Part shown: positions 46,600 to 54,944 of the stretch, one piece after another
How positions within the stretch are numbered: position 1 is the stretch's first letter
Layout of the letters: every line of letters starts with the position of its first letter
NCBI GenBank assembly: GCA_947488605.1
Contig: CANKZJ010000003.1
Span: 310,001 to 374,000 of the forward strand
Origin: an uncultured Paracoccaceae bacterium
GTDB lineage: Bacteria > Pseudomonadota > Alphaproteobacteria > Rhodobacterales > Rhodobacteraceae
Reading direction: 5' to 3'
DNA length: 64,000 nucleotides
The notes under the pieces: generated by a model
The model's input: only the letters and a program-made list of their open reading frames with translations
Told to the model about the DNA's origin: nothing
Database searches by the model: none
Position numbers and translations under genes: made by a program

Positions 46600-48230
46600 C
46601 AGTCGGCCAACGCTGCGGCAACAGATTTTGACAAGCGTTCGGCATCAGCGCGCGGCAACGGCAGATAAGCTGCATCAAGTGTCTGTGCGAGATTTCGCAG
46701 CGCAGGCTCTGGTCGGTTCCCAGTGTCGATCACGATTGCATCGACGTTGCTGGCCCGCAGAACCCGTGCGATTTGCTGGGCATCAGTTGCTGCTTGTTTG
46801 CGATCCGCACGACCATCAAGCGCTATATTCGCACGCCCATCGGTCAGTATTGCTATTGTTGGCGTCAGCCCCCGGCGCGACGCTTGGGTGGCTTGGTCAA
46901 AGGCGGTGACCATGCCTGCGGCTAGTGGCGTCCCGCCACCACCGGGCAAGGCGGCAAGGCGACGCTTTGTTTGCACCAGTGACCGTGTCGGTGGCAGCAG
47001 CAATTCTGCTTCTGTCCCACGAAATGCGACCAGTGCAACATGATCACGCCGTGCATAGGCTTGCGCGAGCAACAATTCGACCGCGCCCTTAGCTTCGGCC
47101 AATCGCGACAAAGCGGCAGACCCCGAAGCGTCGACCGTAAAGATCAACAGCCGGTCTGATTTTTCCTCAAACCGTTTGATCCGAATATCTGCTGGTCGAA
47201 TTTGTAGCCCTTCACGCCCTGACGCGTTGCGCCGAATGGTCTGCCACGGTGCTGCCGCGCGTAACGTCCCAATAATATCAATCCGCGCACCATCGCTGAT
47301 CCGACCCGCCCGTGATGGCAACGGCCGTCCACGGCGATTGCCCTTGCGCGCAGCGCCCGTCCCATTGCCGCGTCCAGCACGCGCCTTTCTGGCGGTGATC
47401 TGTTCAAGCAAATTATCAGGCAGTAAGGCGCGCACGGCCTCAAGCAGCAATTCATCCGGCAGATCGAGCGTGTCTTCGCCCTTGTTTTCATCGTTCTGCT
47501 CGGGTGGCGGTGCGGGCGGTTCTTCCTCGGTCTCAGGTTCAGGAATGCGTGTCGCGCGATGGGCGAGTGTCAGTGCGCAGGCGATTTCCAAATCATCTTG
47601 GGTAACCTTGGTGTTCCCCGCCAGGGCGGCATGTGCCCTAGCAGCGCGCATCGCAAAAAGCGGCGCCCGCATGCTGTCAATGCCAAGATCGACAGCGATC
47701 CGAGTGACCTGCGCGATGATATCAGTGGGCATTGTGACGTCTCGCAGCGCAACCTTGGTTCGGGTAACTGGAACGGCATCGCCGGCATCATTCAGACGAC
47801 ACTCCGACAGATCCACATGAAATGCGAGGCGTTCGGCAAGTTTCGGGTTCAGCACCTCATCAGGTTCGGCCCCCTCGTCCAATGCAATCAGGCAGTGGTC
47901 GTCGTTGCGATCCAGCGCAACAGCCAGCCGTGCGGCAAGCGCTGTGGTGGCACGTTCAGCCATTGCAAGAACGAGCGGTCCCGGTGTCGCCAACAGTCCA
48001 TTTTGTTGCACAAGGTGCCCGCTGGCCAATGTGGCTGACAGGTCCAGTCCGCCAAAAAGCGCCTCATCCGAGATTGCAGGATGCAGACGGCGGGCGTTCG
48101 CCGCAATCATCGCTGTAAGCCGGTCACGTACCGGACCAGACCGCGCACGAATGCAGATGCCGCCCAGTCCCGGATCAACTGTCAGCAATTGCAACGCAAG
48201 CGTTGCATGGGTCCAGCTTTGACTAGCCAA
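46599..48230 (-). CDS. bchD: BchD magnesium chelatase subunit D
   Basis: AAA+/VWA subunit of Mg chelatase (543 aa). The N-terminal AAA-like part lacks a proper Walker A, as usual for BchD. A Pro/Glu linker at about 235-260 (EEEPPAPPPEQ) follows, then the VWA domain with MIDAS DASGS (about 370) and ILTDGRANIALDG. TTG at 48230 is the start: it overlaps the bchI stop by eight bases and no nearer ATG gives the domain. BchD bridges the BchI ring and BchH. Confidence 0.95.
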   Translation of the reverse strand: MASQSWTHATLALQLLTVDPGLGGICIRARSGPVRDRLTAMIAANARRLHPAISDEALFGGLDLSATLASGHLVQQNGLLATPGPLVLAMAERATTALAARLAVALDRNDDHCLIALDEGAEPDEVLNPKLAERLAFHVDLSECRLNDAGDAVPVTRTKVALRDVTMPTDIIAQVTRIAVDLGIDSMRAPLFAMRAARAHAALAGNTKVTQDDLEIACALTLAHRATRIPEPETEEEPPAPPPEQNDENKGEDTLDLPDELLLEAVRALLPDNLLEQITARKARAGRGNGTGAARKGNRRGRPLPSRAGRISDGARIDIIGTLRAAAPWQTIRRNASGREGLQIRPADIRIKRFEEKSDRLLIFTVDASGSAALSRLAEAKGAVELLLAQAYARRDHVALVAFRGTEAELLLPPTRSLVQTKRRLAALPGGGGTPLAAGMVTAFDQATQASRRGLTPTIAILTDGRANIALDGRADRKQAATDAQQIARVLRASNVDAIVIDTGNRPEPALRNLAQTLDAAYLPLPRADAERLSKSVAAALAD

Positions 48231-49224
48231 GGACTTCTTCCACGGTGCGCGTCACGCGGGTGCCGCTGCCTGCCTCGTCCAATGGATCGCGGCGCAGACG
48301 GTGGCGCAGCGCCATAGGTGCGACCGCGCGAAGATGTGCGCGGGTCAGTGCGGTATCATCACGCCACGCGGCATAAGCGCGTGCGGCTTTCAGCAAAGTA
48401 AGTTCGCCGCGCAGGCCATCAGAGCCAAGCGCGAGGCAAAGTTCAGCCACGTCTGTGAGGGTCTTATCGGATGTCTTCAACTTGGCCAGAGACTTGCGCG
48501 CCGTCAAAATCTTATCACGGATCGCAGCGTCTTCGGCCTGCCAGCGCAGCATAAAGGCGGCGTTATCATTCTCGAACGCATCGCGGCGCTTGATCACCTC
48601 GACGCGGGTTTCAACTTCTTTAGGGGAGGCAACCTCGACAGACAGGCCAAACCGGTCCAGTAATTGCGGGCGCAGCTCGCCTTCCTCTGGGTTACCTGAT
48701 CCTACAAGCACAAAACGCGCTGCATGGCGGATCGACAAACCTTCACGTTCAACGACATTTTCACCTGATTGTGCTACGTCAAGCAGTAGATCAACGATGT
48801 GATCCTCAAGCAGGTTTACCTCATCAATATAAAGGTAGCCCCGGTTTGCCCGCGCCAATAGGCCCGGCTGAAAAGCTTTCTCGCCCTTCGTCAGCGCCTT
48901 CTCGATATCGAGTGCACCAGTGACCCGGTCTTCTGTCGCGCCAAGCGGCAGGTCCACGACAGGCGTTGGCGTCTCATGCGATCGTTTAGAGGTCAATCCA
49001 GCCCAGTCGGGCACGTCTTTGGCTTTTTCACCGTTGATCGGGCAGCCTTTGATCGCCTTGATCGGGGGCAGCAATGCCGCCAGCGCGCGCACAGCCGTCG
49101 ATTTGCCGGTGCCGCGATCACCGAACACAAGGACACCACCAATGCTGGCATCAATCGCTGTCAGGATCATCGCCTGTTTCATCTCGTCTTGGCCGACGAT
49201 GGCAGAGAAGGGGAATGGTTGCAT
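48223..49224 (-). CDS. bchI: BchI magnesium chelatase ATPase
   Basis: AAA+ motor of Mg chelatase (333 aa). Walker A FGDRGTGKSTAV (about 34-45), Walker B YLYIDEVNLLEDH, sensor VGSGNPEEGELRPQLLDRFG and the arginine-rich C-terminal lid are all present. ATG 49224 shares a base with the crtA stop (TAATG), so crtA-bchI-bchD-bchO form one transcription unit. Confidence 0.97.
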   Translation of the reverse strand: MQPFPFSAIVGQDEMKQAMILTAIDASIGGVLVFGDRGTGKSTAVRALAALLPPIKAIKGCPINGEKAKDVPDWAGLTSKRSHETPTPVVDLPLGATEDRVTGALDIEKALTKGEKAFQPGLLARANRGYLYIDEVNLLEDHIVDLLLDVAQSGENVVEREGLSIRHAARFVLVGSGNPEEGELRPQLLDRFGLSVEVASPKEVETRVEVIKRRDAFENDNAAFMLRWQAEDAAIRDKILTARKSLAKLKTSDKTLTDVAELCLALGSDGLRGELTLLKAARAYAAWRDDTALTRAHLRAVAPMALRHRLRRDPLDEAGSGTRVTRTVEEVLG

Positions 49225-49964
49225 TACGTCGCCTCAAGTTTAGCAAGTGGGGAGATGCCGTTCCATGTGCCCCGGTCGGAATGGACAGCGAAACGGGCGT
49301 AGAGTTCTTCGCGAAACCAGCCTTCATCGCGGACGGCGCGGATTGCTTCGGCGTGCGGGCCGGTGCGTGCGAAACCTGCCATCGCTTTTTCGGATGGCCA
49401 GATCGAAAACGTGACTTGATGCAGCATCGGGACTTCGCCAATGCCGATTTTGAAGGCCACATTGGGGTCTTTGCCAATCATCTCGGAGATATTTGGGACA
49501 CGCCCCCAAAACCGCTTCAGAATACTGGGTTTTATCGTGGCGCGGGTCAAAGCGGCCAAAGGGCCGGTTGTCGCAGCGGTTGTGGGTTCAAACGGGCATT
49601 GCCCGGACCACTCACCGCGCGCCGTCTGCGTTTGCAAAAACACGGTCCAGGTTTCAGCGGCCTTCTTTTGATAAGTCGCAAAGATACCCGTTTGCGTGCG
49701 TGCTTTCGCGGTTTGTGCATCAGGCCACGTCGCCAAAATCGCATAAACAGCGGTGTTAGGGACTGGTGTGAATCCCTCGCCGGAACCAGACCCGCAAAGC
49801 TTCCAAAAACCGATGTCGGGCGTCCGTGACAGTGGCAACCGTGCTGCGCCCATCATCGTCAACGCCCACGCGCGGGCAAACGGACCGGCGAAGCGGAAAA
49901 AAGACAAACTGACGGTTTGAGTCACGCGTGAAGCCTCGGGGTTAGTGTCAACTAATCCTGACAT
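49224..49964 (-). CDS. crtA: CrtA spheroidene monooxygenase
   Basis: Adds the keto group of spheroidenone using O2 (246 aa). Family segments SLSFFRFAGPFARAWAL, FWKLCGSGSGEGFTPVPN and HQVTFSIWPSEKAMAGFA are clear. ATG 49964 is chosen because GAGG lies six bases before it; a GTG four codons earlier (49976) has no such site. A PpsR operator overlaps this start codon. It is the leading gene of crtA-bchI-D-O, divergent from crtI. Spheroidenone gives roseobacters their pink-red colour and photoprotection (family knowledge). Confidence 0.94.
   Translation of the reverse strand: MSGLVDTNPEASRVTQTVSLSFFRFAGPFARAWALTMMGAARLPLSRTPDIGFWKLCGSGSGEGFTPVPNTAVYAILATWPDAQTAKARTQTGIFATYQKKAAETWTVFLQTQTARGEWSGQCPFEPTTAATTGPLAALTRATIKPSILKRFWGRVPNISEMIGKDPNVAFKIGIGEVPMLHQVTFSIWPSEKAMAGFARTGPHAEAIRAVRDEGWFREELYARFAVHSDRGTWNGISPLAKLEAT
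49946..49963. promoter_or_regulatory. PpsR operator A at the crtA start
   Basis: TGTCAACTAATCCTGACA is an exact TGT-N12-ACA site. It covers part of the crtA start codon (49964-49962) and its first codons, an unusually internal position for crtA; relative to crtI it is about 73-90 bases upstream. Confidence 0.85.
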
Positions 49965-50001
49965 ATTAGGCCTCACTTGGGAAGGTCATGACGATAAGAA
50001 T

Positions 50002-50019
50002 TGTCAACTTGTGTTTACA
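50002..50019. promoter_or_regulatory. PpsR operator B in the crtA-crtI gap
   Basis: TGTCAACTTGTGTTTACA fits TGT-N12-ACA and lies 56 bases (start to start) from operator A, 17 bases before the crtI ATG. The pair suggests cooperative repression of crtA and crtI together. Confidence 0.85.
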
Positions 50020-50035
50020 CTACTAATGTTAGGCT

Positions 50036-51574
50036 ATGATTACAGAACATCATACGGATTCAAACACCGCGATCGTTATTGGTGCGGGACTTGGCGGTCT
50101 CGCAGCGGCCATGCGGCTTGGGGCCAAAGGCTATGCCGTAACGGTTTTGGACCGGTTGGATAAGCCAGGTGGCCGGGGGTCATCTGTGACCCAAGATGGT
50201 CACCGATTCGATCTGGGCCCGACAATTATTACCGTGCCGCAGGTCTACGAGGACCTTTGGAAGGCTTGCGGTCGTGACTTTCACAAAGATATCGACCTGC
50301 GACCGATGGACCCATTCTACGAGGTCCGCTGGCAAGATGGATCAACCTTCACCGCACGCCAAGACACTGACGCAATGTTGGCCGAAGTTGCCCGCCTCAG
50401 CCCCGGTGATGTGAAAGGCTACAAACGCTTCCTGAAAGATAGTGAACGCCGCTACGTCGTCGGGTTTGAGGGAATGGTCGCGAAGCCAATGCACCGCCTG
50501 TGGGAAACGATCAAAGTGCTGCCGCTTTTTGCGTTGCTACGTGCGGATCGGTCCATCCTTGGATTGGCGAAGGCGCGCGTCAAAGACCCGCGATTGCAAA
50601 TGGCGCTGTCGTTTCACCCGCTGTTTATCGGCGGTGACCCAATGCACGTGACATCAATGTATGCATTGGTCGCGCACCTCGAAAAAGAATACGGCGTGCA
50701 CTATGCGATGGGCGGCGTGCAGGCGATTGCGCAGGCCATGACAGGCGTGATCCGTGCCCAAGGTGGGCAGGTGCGCCAAGGCGCTGAAGTTGATGAGATC
50801 ATCATCGAACAAGGCGCTGCTAAGGGTGTGAAACTTACAAACGCTGAAGTCATTTCTGCCGATCTTGTGGTCAGTAATGCGGATGCAGGGCATACTTACC
50901 AACACCTGTTGCGCAATGCGCCACGCAAGCGCTGGACCGACAAAAAGCTGAAATCGCGTCGTTGGTCGATGGGCCTGTTTGTTTGGTACTTCGGCACCAA
51001 AGGCACAGCAAAGATGTGGCCAGACTTGGGTCATCATACGATTACGAATGCGCCCCGCTACGAGGGCCTGCTGAAGGACATCTTCATCAAAGGCAAACTT
51101 GCCGACGATATGAGCCTTTATATCCACCGCCCTTCAATCACGGATCCAACCGCTGCACCTGCCGGTGATGATACGTTTTATGTGCTGTCCCCTGTTCCGC
51201 ATCTCGGCTTTGATGATGCCGTTGATTGGGAGAAGGAATGCGAGGTCTATAAGGCCAAAGTTCAGGCCGAGGTAGAAAAACACATGCCCGGTTTTGCCGA
51301 CCACATCACCACGCAGATGACCCTAACGCCCGAGGATTTCCGCGAGCGTTACCTGTCGCCCAACGGCTCTGGTTTTTCGATCGAGCCGCGTATTTTGCAA
51401 TCTGCATGGTTCCGTCCGCATAATGTCAGCGAAGAGGCCAAAGGCCTGTTTCTGGTTGGTGCGGGCACGCATCCGGGGGCAGGTGTCCCGGGTGTGATTT
51501 CCAGCGCAGAAGTGCTGGCCAAAATGGTCCCTGATGCACCCGTTGTGCCTGAAATGAAGGTGGCTGCTGAATGA
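50036..51574 (+). CDS. crtI: CrtI phytoene desaturase
   Basis: FAD-dependent desaturase (512 aa) converting phytoene to neurosporene or lycopene in purple-bacterial pathways. The N-terminal dinucleotide fold AIVIGAGLGGLAAAMRLGAK is followed by DKPGGRGSSVTQDGHRFDLGPT. The C-terminal carotenoid-dehydrogenase signature FLVGAGTHPGAGVPGVISSAE is present. ATG 50036 directly follows the PpsR-site region; the ribosome site (TTAGG) is weak. The stop overlaps crtB by four bases. The number of desaturation steps cannot be read here. Confidence 0.97.
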   Translation: MITEHHTDSNTAIVIGAGLGGLAAAMRLGAKGYAVTVLDRLDKPGGRGSSVTQDGHRFDLGPTIITVPQVYEDLWKACGRDFHKDIDLRPMDPFYEVRWQDGSTFTARQDTDAMLAEVARLSPGDVKGYKRFLKDSERRYVVGFEGMVAKPMHRLWETIKVLPLFALLRADRSILGLAKARVKDPRLQMALSFHPLFIGGDPMHVTSMYALVAHLEKEYGVHYAMGGVQAIAQAMTGVIRAQGGQVRQGAEVDEIIIEQGAAKGVKLTNAEVISADLVVSNADAGHTYQHLLRNAPRKRWTDKKLKSRRWSMGLFVWYFGTKGTAKMWPDLGHHTITNAPRYEGLLKDIFIKGKLADDMSLYIHRPSITDPTAAPAGDDTFYVLSPVPHLGFDDAVDWEKECEVYKAKVQAEVEKHMPGFADHITTQMTLTPEDFRERYLSPNGSGFSIEPRILQSAWFRPHNVSEEAKGLFLVGAGTHPGAGVPGVISSAEVLAKMVPDAPVVPEMKVAAE

Positions 51575-52593
51575 TCCGTGCCGATGATCTCGAACATTGC
51601 CAAGAGGCGATCCGCCACGGATCGCTTTCCTTTCATGCCGCAAGCAAGTTGTTGCCTGCAAAAGTACGCGATCCCGCGTTAGCCCTTTATGCGTTTTGCC
51701 GCTTGGCTGACGACGAAGTTGATGAAGGCGATTATCAGGCTGGGGCTGTCTTTCGTTTGCAAGAGCGGTTGGATGCGGCTTATGCCGGTAAACCAATAAA
51801 CGCCCCCGAAGACCGCGCTTTTGCTGCAATCATCGAAGATTTCGACATGCCACGAGCATTGCCAGAGGCCTTGCTAGAAGGTCTTGCTTGGGATGCGGCA
51901 GAGCGTCGGTATGACACGTTAAGTGGCGTCCGGGACTATTCTGCACGTGTGGCAAGCGCTGTTGGCGCGATGATGTGTGTTCTGATGCATGTCCGCGACC
52001 CTGACGCCTTGGCGCGGGCGTGTGATCTTGGTGTTGCGATGCAACTGACGAATATTGCCCGCGATGTCGGTGAAGATGCCCGAATGGGTCGGATTTACCT
52101 GCCACTGGATTGGTTGGCAGAGAGCGACATTGATCCCCTAAATTTTGTACGCGAGACACTCCCAACGGACGATGTGCGTCGCATGGTAAAGCGATTGTTG
52201 GCCGAAGCTGACCGTCTTTATCTGAGGTCCGAGGCGGGGATTAATGTCCTGCCATTGCAAGCACGCACAGGCATTTGGGCTGCGCGACTGATCTATGCGG
52301 GGATTGGTAAGCAAGTGAAGCGTCAAGGATACGACAGTATTTCGATGCGCGCGCGTACATCCTCCCGACAAAAGCTGGGTTGGCTGATGCTGGCCGGTGC
52401 GCAAACGATGGGTTCTCTGGTCACGCCAAAGTCCCCCATTATCTATGCAAAGCCACTGTCTGAAGTCGCATTCCTTGTGGATGCGGCCAGCCGTGCGCGC
52501 CCCGAACAAAGCAGATCAAGCTCTGTTTTGGATATTCTGGCCGAATTAAAAGCACGCGAAGCAGGCGTTGGCACTGATCGCCCAATGGCGTAA
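51571..52593 (+). CDS. crtB: CrtB phytoene synthase
   Basis: Condenses two geranylgeranyl diphosphates to phytoene (340 aa). The all-helical trans-prenyltransferase has the two Asp-rich motifs LADDEVDEGD (about 48) and NIARDVGEDARMGRIYLP (about 168-185). YAFCRLADDEVDE and SFHAASKLLP at the N-terminus are typical. Start ATGA overlaps the crtI stop; 30 bases separate it from tspO. The crtE gene that supplies its substrate is not in this window. Confidence 0.96.
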   Translation: MIRADDLEHCQEAIRHGSLSFHAASKLLPAKVRDPALALYAFCRLADDEVDEGDYQAGAVFRLQERLDAAYAGKPINAPEDRAFAAIIEDFDMPRALPEALLEGLAWDAAERRYDTLSGVRDYSARVASAVGAMMCVLMHVRDPDALARACDLGVAMQLTNIARDVGEDARMGRIYLPLDWLAESDIDPLNFVRETLPTDDVRRMVKRLLAEADRLYLRSEAGINVLPLQARTGIWAARLIYAGIGKQVKRQGYDSISMRARTSSRQKLGWLMLAGAQTMGSLVTPKSPIIYAKPLSEVAFLVDAASRARPEQSRSSSVLDILAELKAREAGVGTDRPMA

Positions 52594-52623
52594 AGGTCAT
52601 GGGAACCTTGAAAGGGTCCCATT

Positions 52624-53103
52624 ATGGATATCTGGCTATTCTGCATCTTCCTCGCCGCGACTTTTGGTGCCGGAGCGACCGGTGCGCTATTCCCAACAGG
52701 TGAATGGTACAAGAGCCTGAACAGGCCGTCATGGACGCCGCCAAATTGGGTGTTCCCGGTCGCGTGGACCTCGATCTATCTGCTGATCTCTTTTGCCGGC
52801 GCGCGTGTGGCCGGTTTAGAAGGCAGTGGCTACGCAATGGCGTTTTGGGCAATGCAGATTGCGTTCAACGCACTTTGGACCCCGGTCTTCTTTGGTTTGC
52901 GCAATATCAGAGCATCTGTTCCGATCATGGTCTGTTTGTGGATTGCTGTCTTTGGCGCTACGATCACGCATTTCCGATTGGACATGTGGGCGGGTCTTGC
53001 ATTTGCGCCTTATCTGCTTTGGGTGACGGTGGCGGCGGCCCTTAACCTCGCCATGGTCCGTCTGAACCCTGACCAAAAGGCGTTGGAATTGCAGAACCTC
53101 TGA
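52624..53103 (+). CDS. tspO: TspO/MBR tryptophan-rich sensory protein (CrtK)
   Basis: A 159-residue five-span outer-membrane protein that binds tetrapyrroles and, in Rhodobacter, restrains photosynthesis-gene expression under oxygen. The conserved WYKSLNRPSWTPPNWVFPVAWTSIY start and AMAFWAMQIAFNALWTPVFFGLRN (typical WxPxFFG) are obvious. It follows crtB, as in Rhodobacter, where it was called crtK. In this organism the carotenoid block ends here, and ade begins 41 bases on. Confidence 0.95.
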   Translation: MDIWLFCIFLAATFGAGATGALFPTGEWYKSLNRPSWTPPNWVFPVAWTSIYLLISFAGARVAGLEGSGYAMAFWAMQIAFNALWTPVFFGLRNIRASVPIMVCLWIAVFGATITHFRLDMWAGLAFAPYLLWVTVAAALNLAMVRLNPDQKALELQNL

Positions 53104-53144
53104 CACCCCCTTGAACGTCCCTGAAATCGGTGAAACCATTGGGG

Positions 53145-54944
53145 ATGGAACATCACATCAAATCATGGGCCGAAGTTGCCCCCCGTTTGGTCGCTGTCGC
53201 AGCAGGCCGCGAAAAGGCTGATCTGGTCGTTCGCGGCGGTAAGCTGGTGAATGTGCAAACCCGCGAAATTTTGGATGGTTGGCAGGTTGCTGTGGCCGAC
53301 GGGCGCTTTGCCTATATTGGCCCAGATGCATCGCATTGCATTGGCGATGAAACACGTGTGATTGAGGCAGATGGCCGCTATTTGATTCCTGGGCTTTGCG
53401 ACGGACACATGCATATCGAAAGCGGGATGCTGACCCCCGCGGAATTTGCTGCTGCAGTGATCCCGCATGGCACGACAACCATGTTCACCGACCCACATGA
53501 AATCGCCAATGTGCTTGGTCTGCGCGGTGTCCGCATGATGCATGACGAAGCGCTGATGCAGCCGGTGAATATCTACACCCAGATGCCGTCTTGTGCGCCT
53601 TCTGCACCGGGGCTTGAGACAACGGGATTTGAGATTTCTGCCGCTGATGTGGCCGAAGCGATGGCATGGCCCGGGATCATCGGTCTGGGTGAAATGATGA
53701 ATTTTCCCGGTGTGATTAATGGCGATGCACAGATGCTGGCAGAGATGGCGGCGACCATGAATGCAGGCAAAACTGTCGGCGGCCACTATGCATCACCTGA
53801 CAAAGGCATCGCGTTTTCGGCTTACGTCGCTGGTGGTGCGGCTGACGATCACGAAGGTACCGCAGAGGCGGATGCGATTGCGCGTGTGCGCAATGGAATG
53901 CGGTCGATGATGCGGCTTGGCTCTGCTTGGTATGATGTGGAAAGCCAGATCACTGCGGTGACTGACAAAGGGCTCGATCCGCGCAATTTCATACTTTGCA
54001 CGGATGATTGCCACTCCGGCACGTTGGTGAACGAGGGGCATATGAACCGTGTTGTGCGCCATGCGATCGCCTGCGGGTGTGATCCTGTGATCGCCTTACA
54101 AATGGCGACGATCAATACGGCCACACACTTTGGCCTAGAGCGTGAGATCGGGTCGATTGCGCCGGGGCGTCGTGCGGATATGATCCTGACCTCTGACCTG
54201 ACGACCTTACCAATTGAGGAAGTCATCGCGCGTGGTCAGACCGTGGCGAAGGACGGCAAAATCACTGTCGCATGCCCGCATTACGACTGGCCCGCCGACG
54301 CGCGACGAACTGTGCACATGGGTAAGGTGTTGGATGACGCAGATTTTGCAATCCATGCGCCTGAAGGCAAGAACAAGGTAAAGGCCAAGGTCATTGGCGT
54401 TGTGGAAAACCAAGCGCCAACCGAGGCGCTGACAGCGGAACTGCCTGTTGTTGATGGGTTGGTTGAAGGCGAAGGCGATACCTATCAGATCGCCCTGGTC
54501 GAACGCCACCAAGGTACGGGTAAGGTTGTGAACGGCTTTGTGTCCGGCTTTGGCTATCAGGGGCGCATGGCAATGGCGTCGACCGTTGCCCATGACAGCC
54601 ATCATATGATTGTCGTCGGCACGGACCGCGCGATGATGGCTGCCGCTGCGAACCGGTTGGGCGAAGTTGGTGGCGGCGTGACCGTTTGGAAAGACGGACA
54701 GGAGCTGGCATTGGTTGAACTGCCCATCGCTGGCTTGATGTCTGATAGCCCAGCCGCCGAGGTTGCGGCCAAGGCCGACCTGATGGTCGCGGCTATGGCT
54801 GCCTGCGGCTGCACGTTGAATAACGCCTACATGCAGCATTCGCTGCTAGCGCTTGTTGTCATCCCATCGTTGCGGATCTCTGATCTGGGGTTGGTCGATG
54901 TCGACAAGTTTGAAATTACAGAAATATTTGAGGAAAACGCATGA
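53145..54944 (+). CDS. ade: Adenine deaminase (Ade, COG1001 type)
   Basis: Converts adenine to hypoxanthine and ammonia. A 599-residue amidohydrolase: PGLCDGHMHIESGMLTP (metal-binding HxH), TTMFTDPHEIANVLG, LCTDDCHSGTLVNEGHMN and the C-terminal domain HDSHHMIVVGT. ATG 53145 is preferred; a GTG five codons earlier is also in frame, and neither has a good ribosome site. The stop overlaps amn by four bases, so the two salvage enzymes are coupled. Confidence 0.93.
   Translation: MEHHIKSWAEVAPRLVAVAAGREKADLVVRGGKLVNVQTREILDGWQVAVADGRFAYIGPDASHCIGDETRVIEADGRYLIPGLCDGHMHIESGMLTPAEFAAAVIPHGTTTMFTDPHEIANVLGLRGVRMMHDEALMQPVNIYTQMPSCAPSAPGLETTGFEISAADVAEAMAWPGIIGLGEMMNFPGVINGDAQMLAEMAATMNAGKTVGGHYASPDKGIAFSAYVAGGAADDHEGTAEADAIARVRNGMRSMMRLGSAWYDVESQITAVTDKGLDPRNFILCTDDCHSGTLVNEGHMNRVVRHAIACGCDPVIALQMATINTATHFGLEREIGSIAPGRRADMILTSDLTTLPIEEVIARGQTVAKDGKITVACPHYDWPADARRTVHMGKVLDDADFAIHAPEGKNKVKAKVIGVVENQAPTEALTAELPVVDGLVEGEGDTYQIALVERHQGTGKVVNGFVSGFGYQGRMAMASTVAHDSHHMIVVGTDRAMMAAAANRLGEVGGGVTVWKDGQELALVELPIAGLMSDSPAAEVAAKADLMVAAMAACGCTLNNAYMQHSLLALVVIPSLRISDLGLVDVDKFEITEIFEENA

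Noticed and set aside
47176..47820. 214-residue plus-strand ORF opposite bchD
   Set aside because: Ser/Ala/Arg-rich antisense frame of bchD; no motif.
53163..53786. 207-residue minus-strand ORF opposite ade
   Set aside because: Shadow frame of the amidohydrolase domain; no ribosome site.
54207..54839. 210-residue minus-strand ORF opposite ade
   Set aside because: Fully within the conserved ade gene; no independent support.
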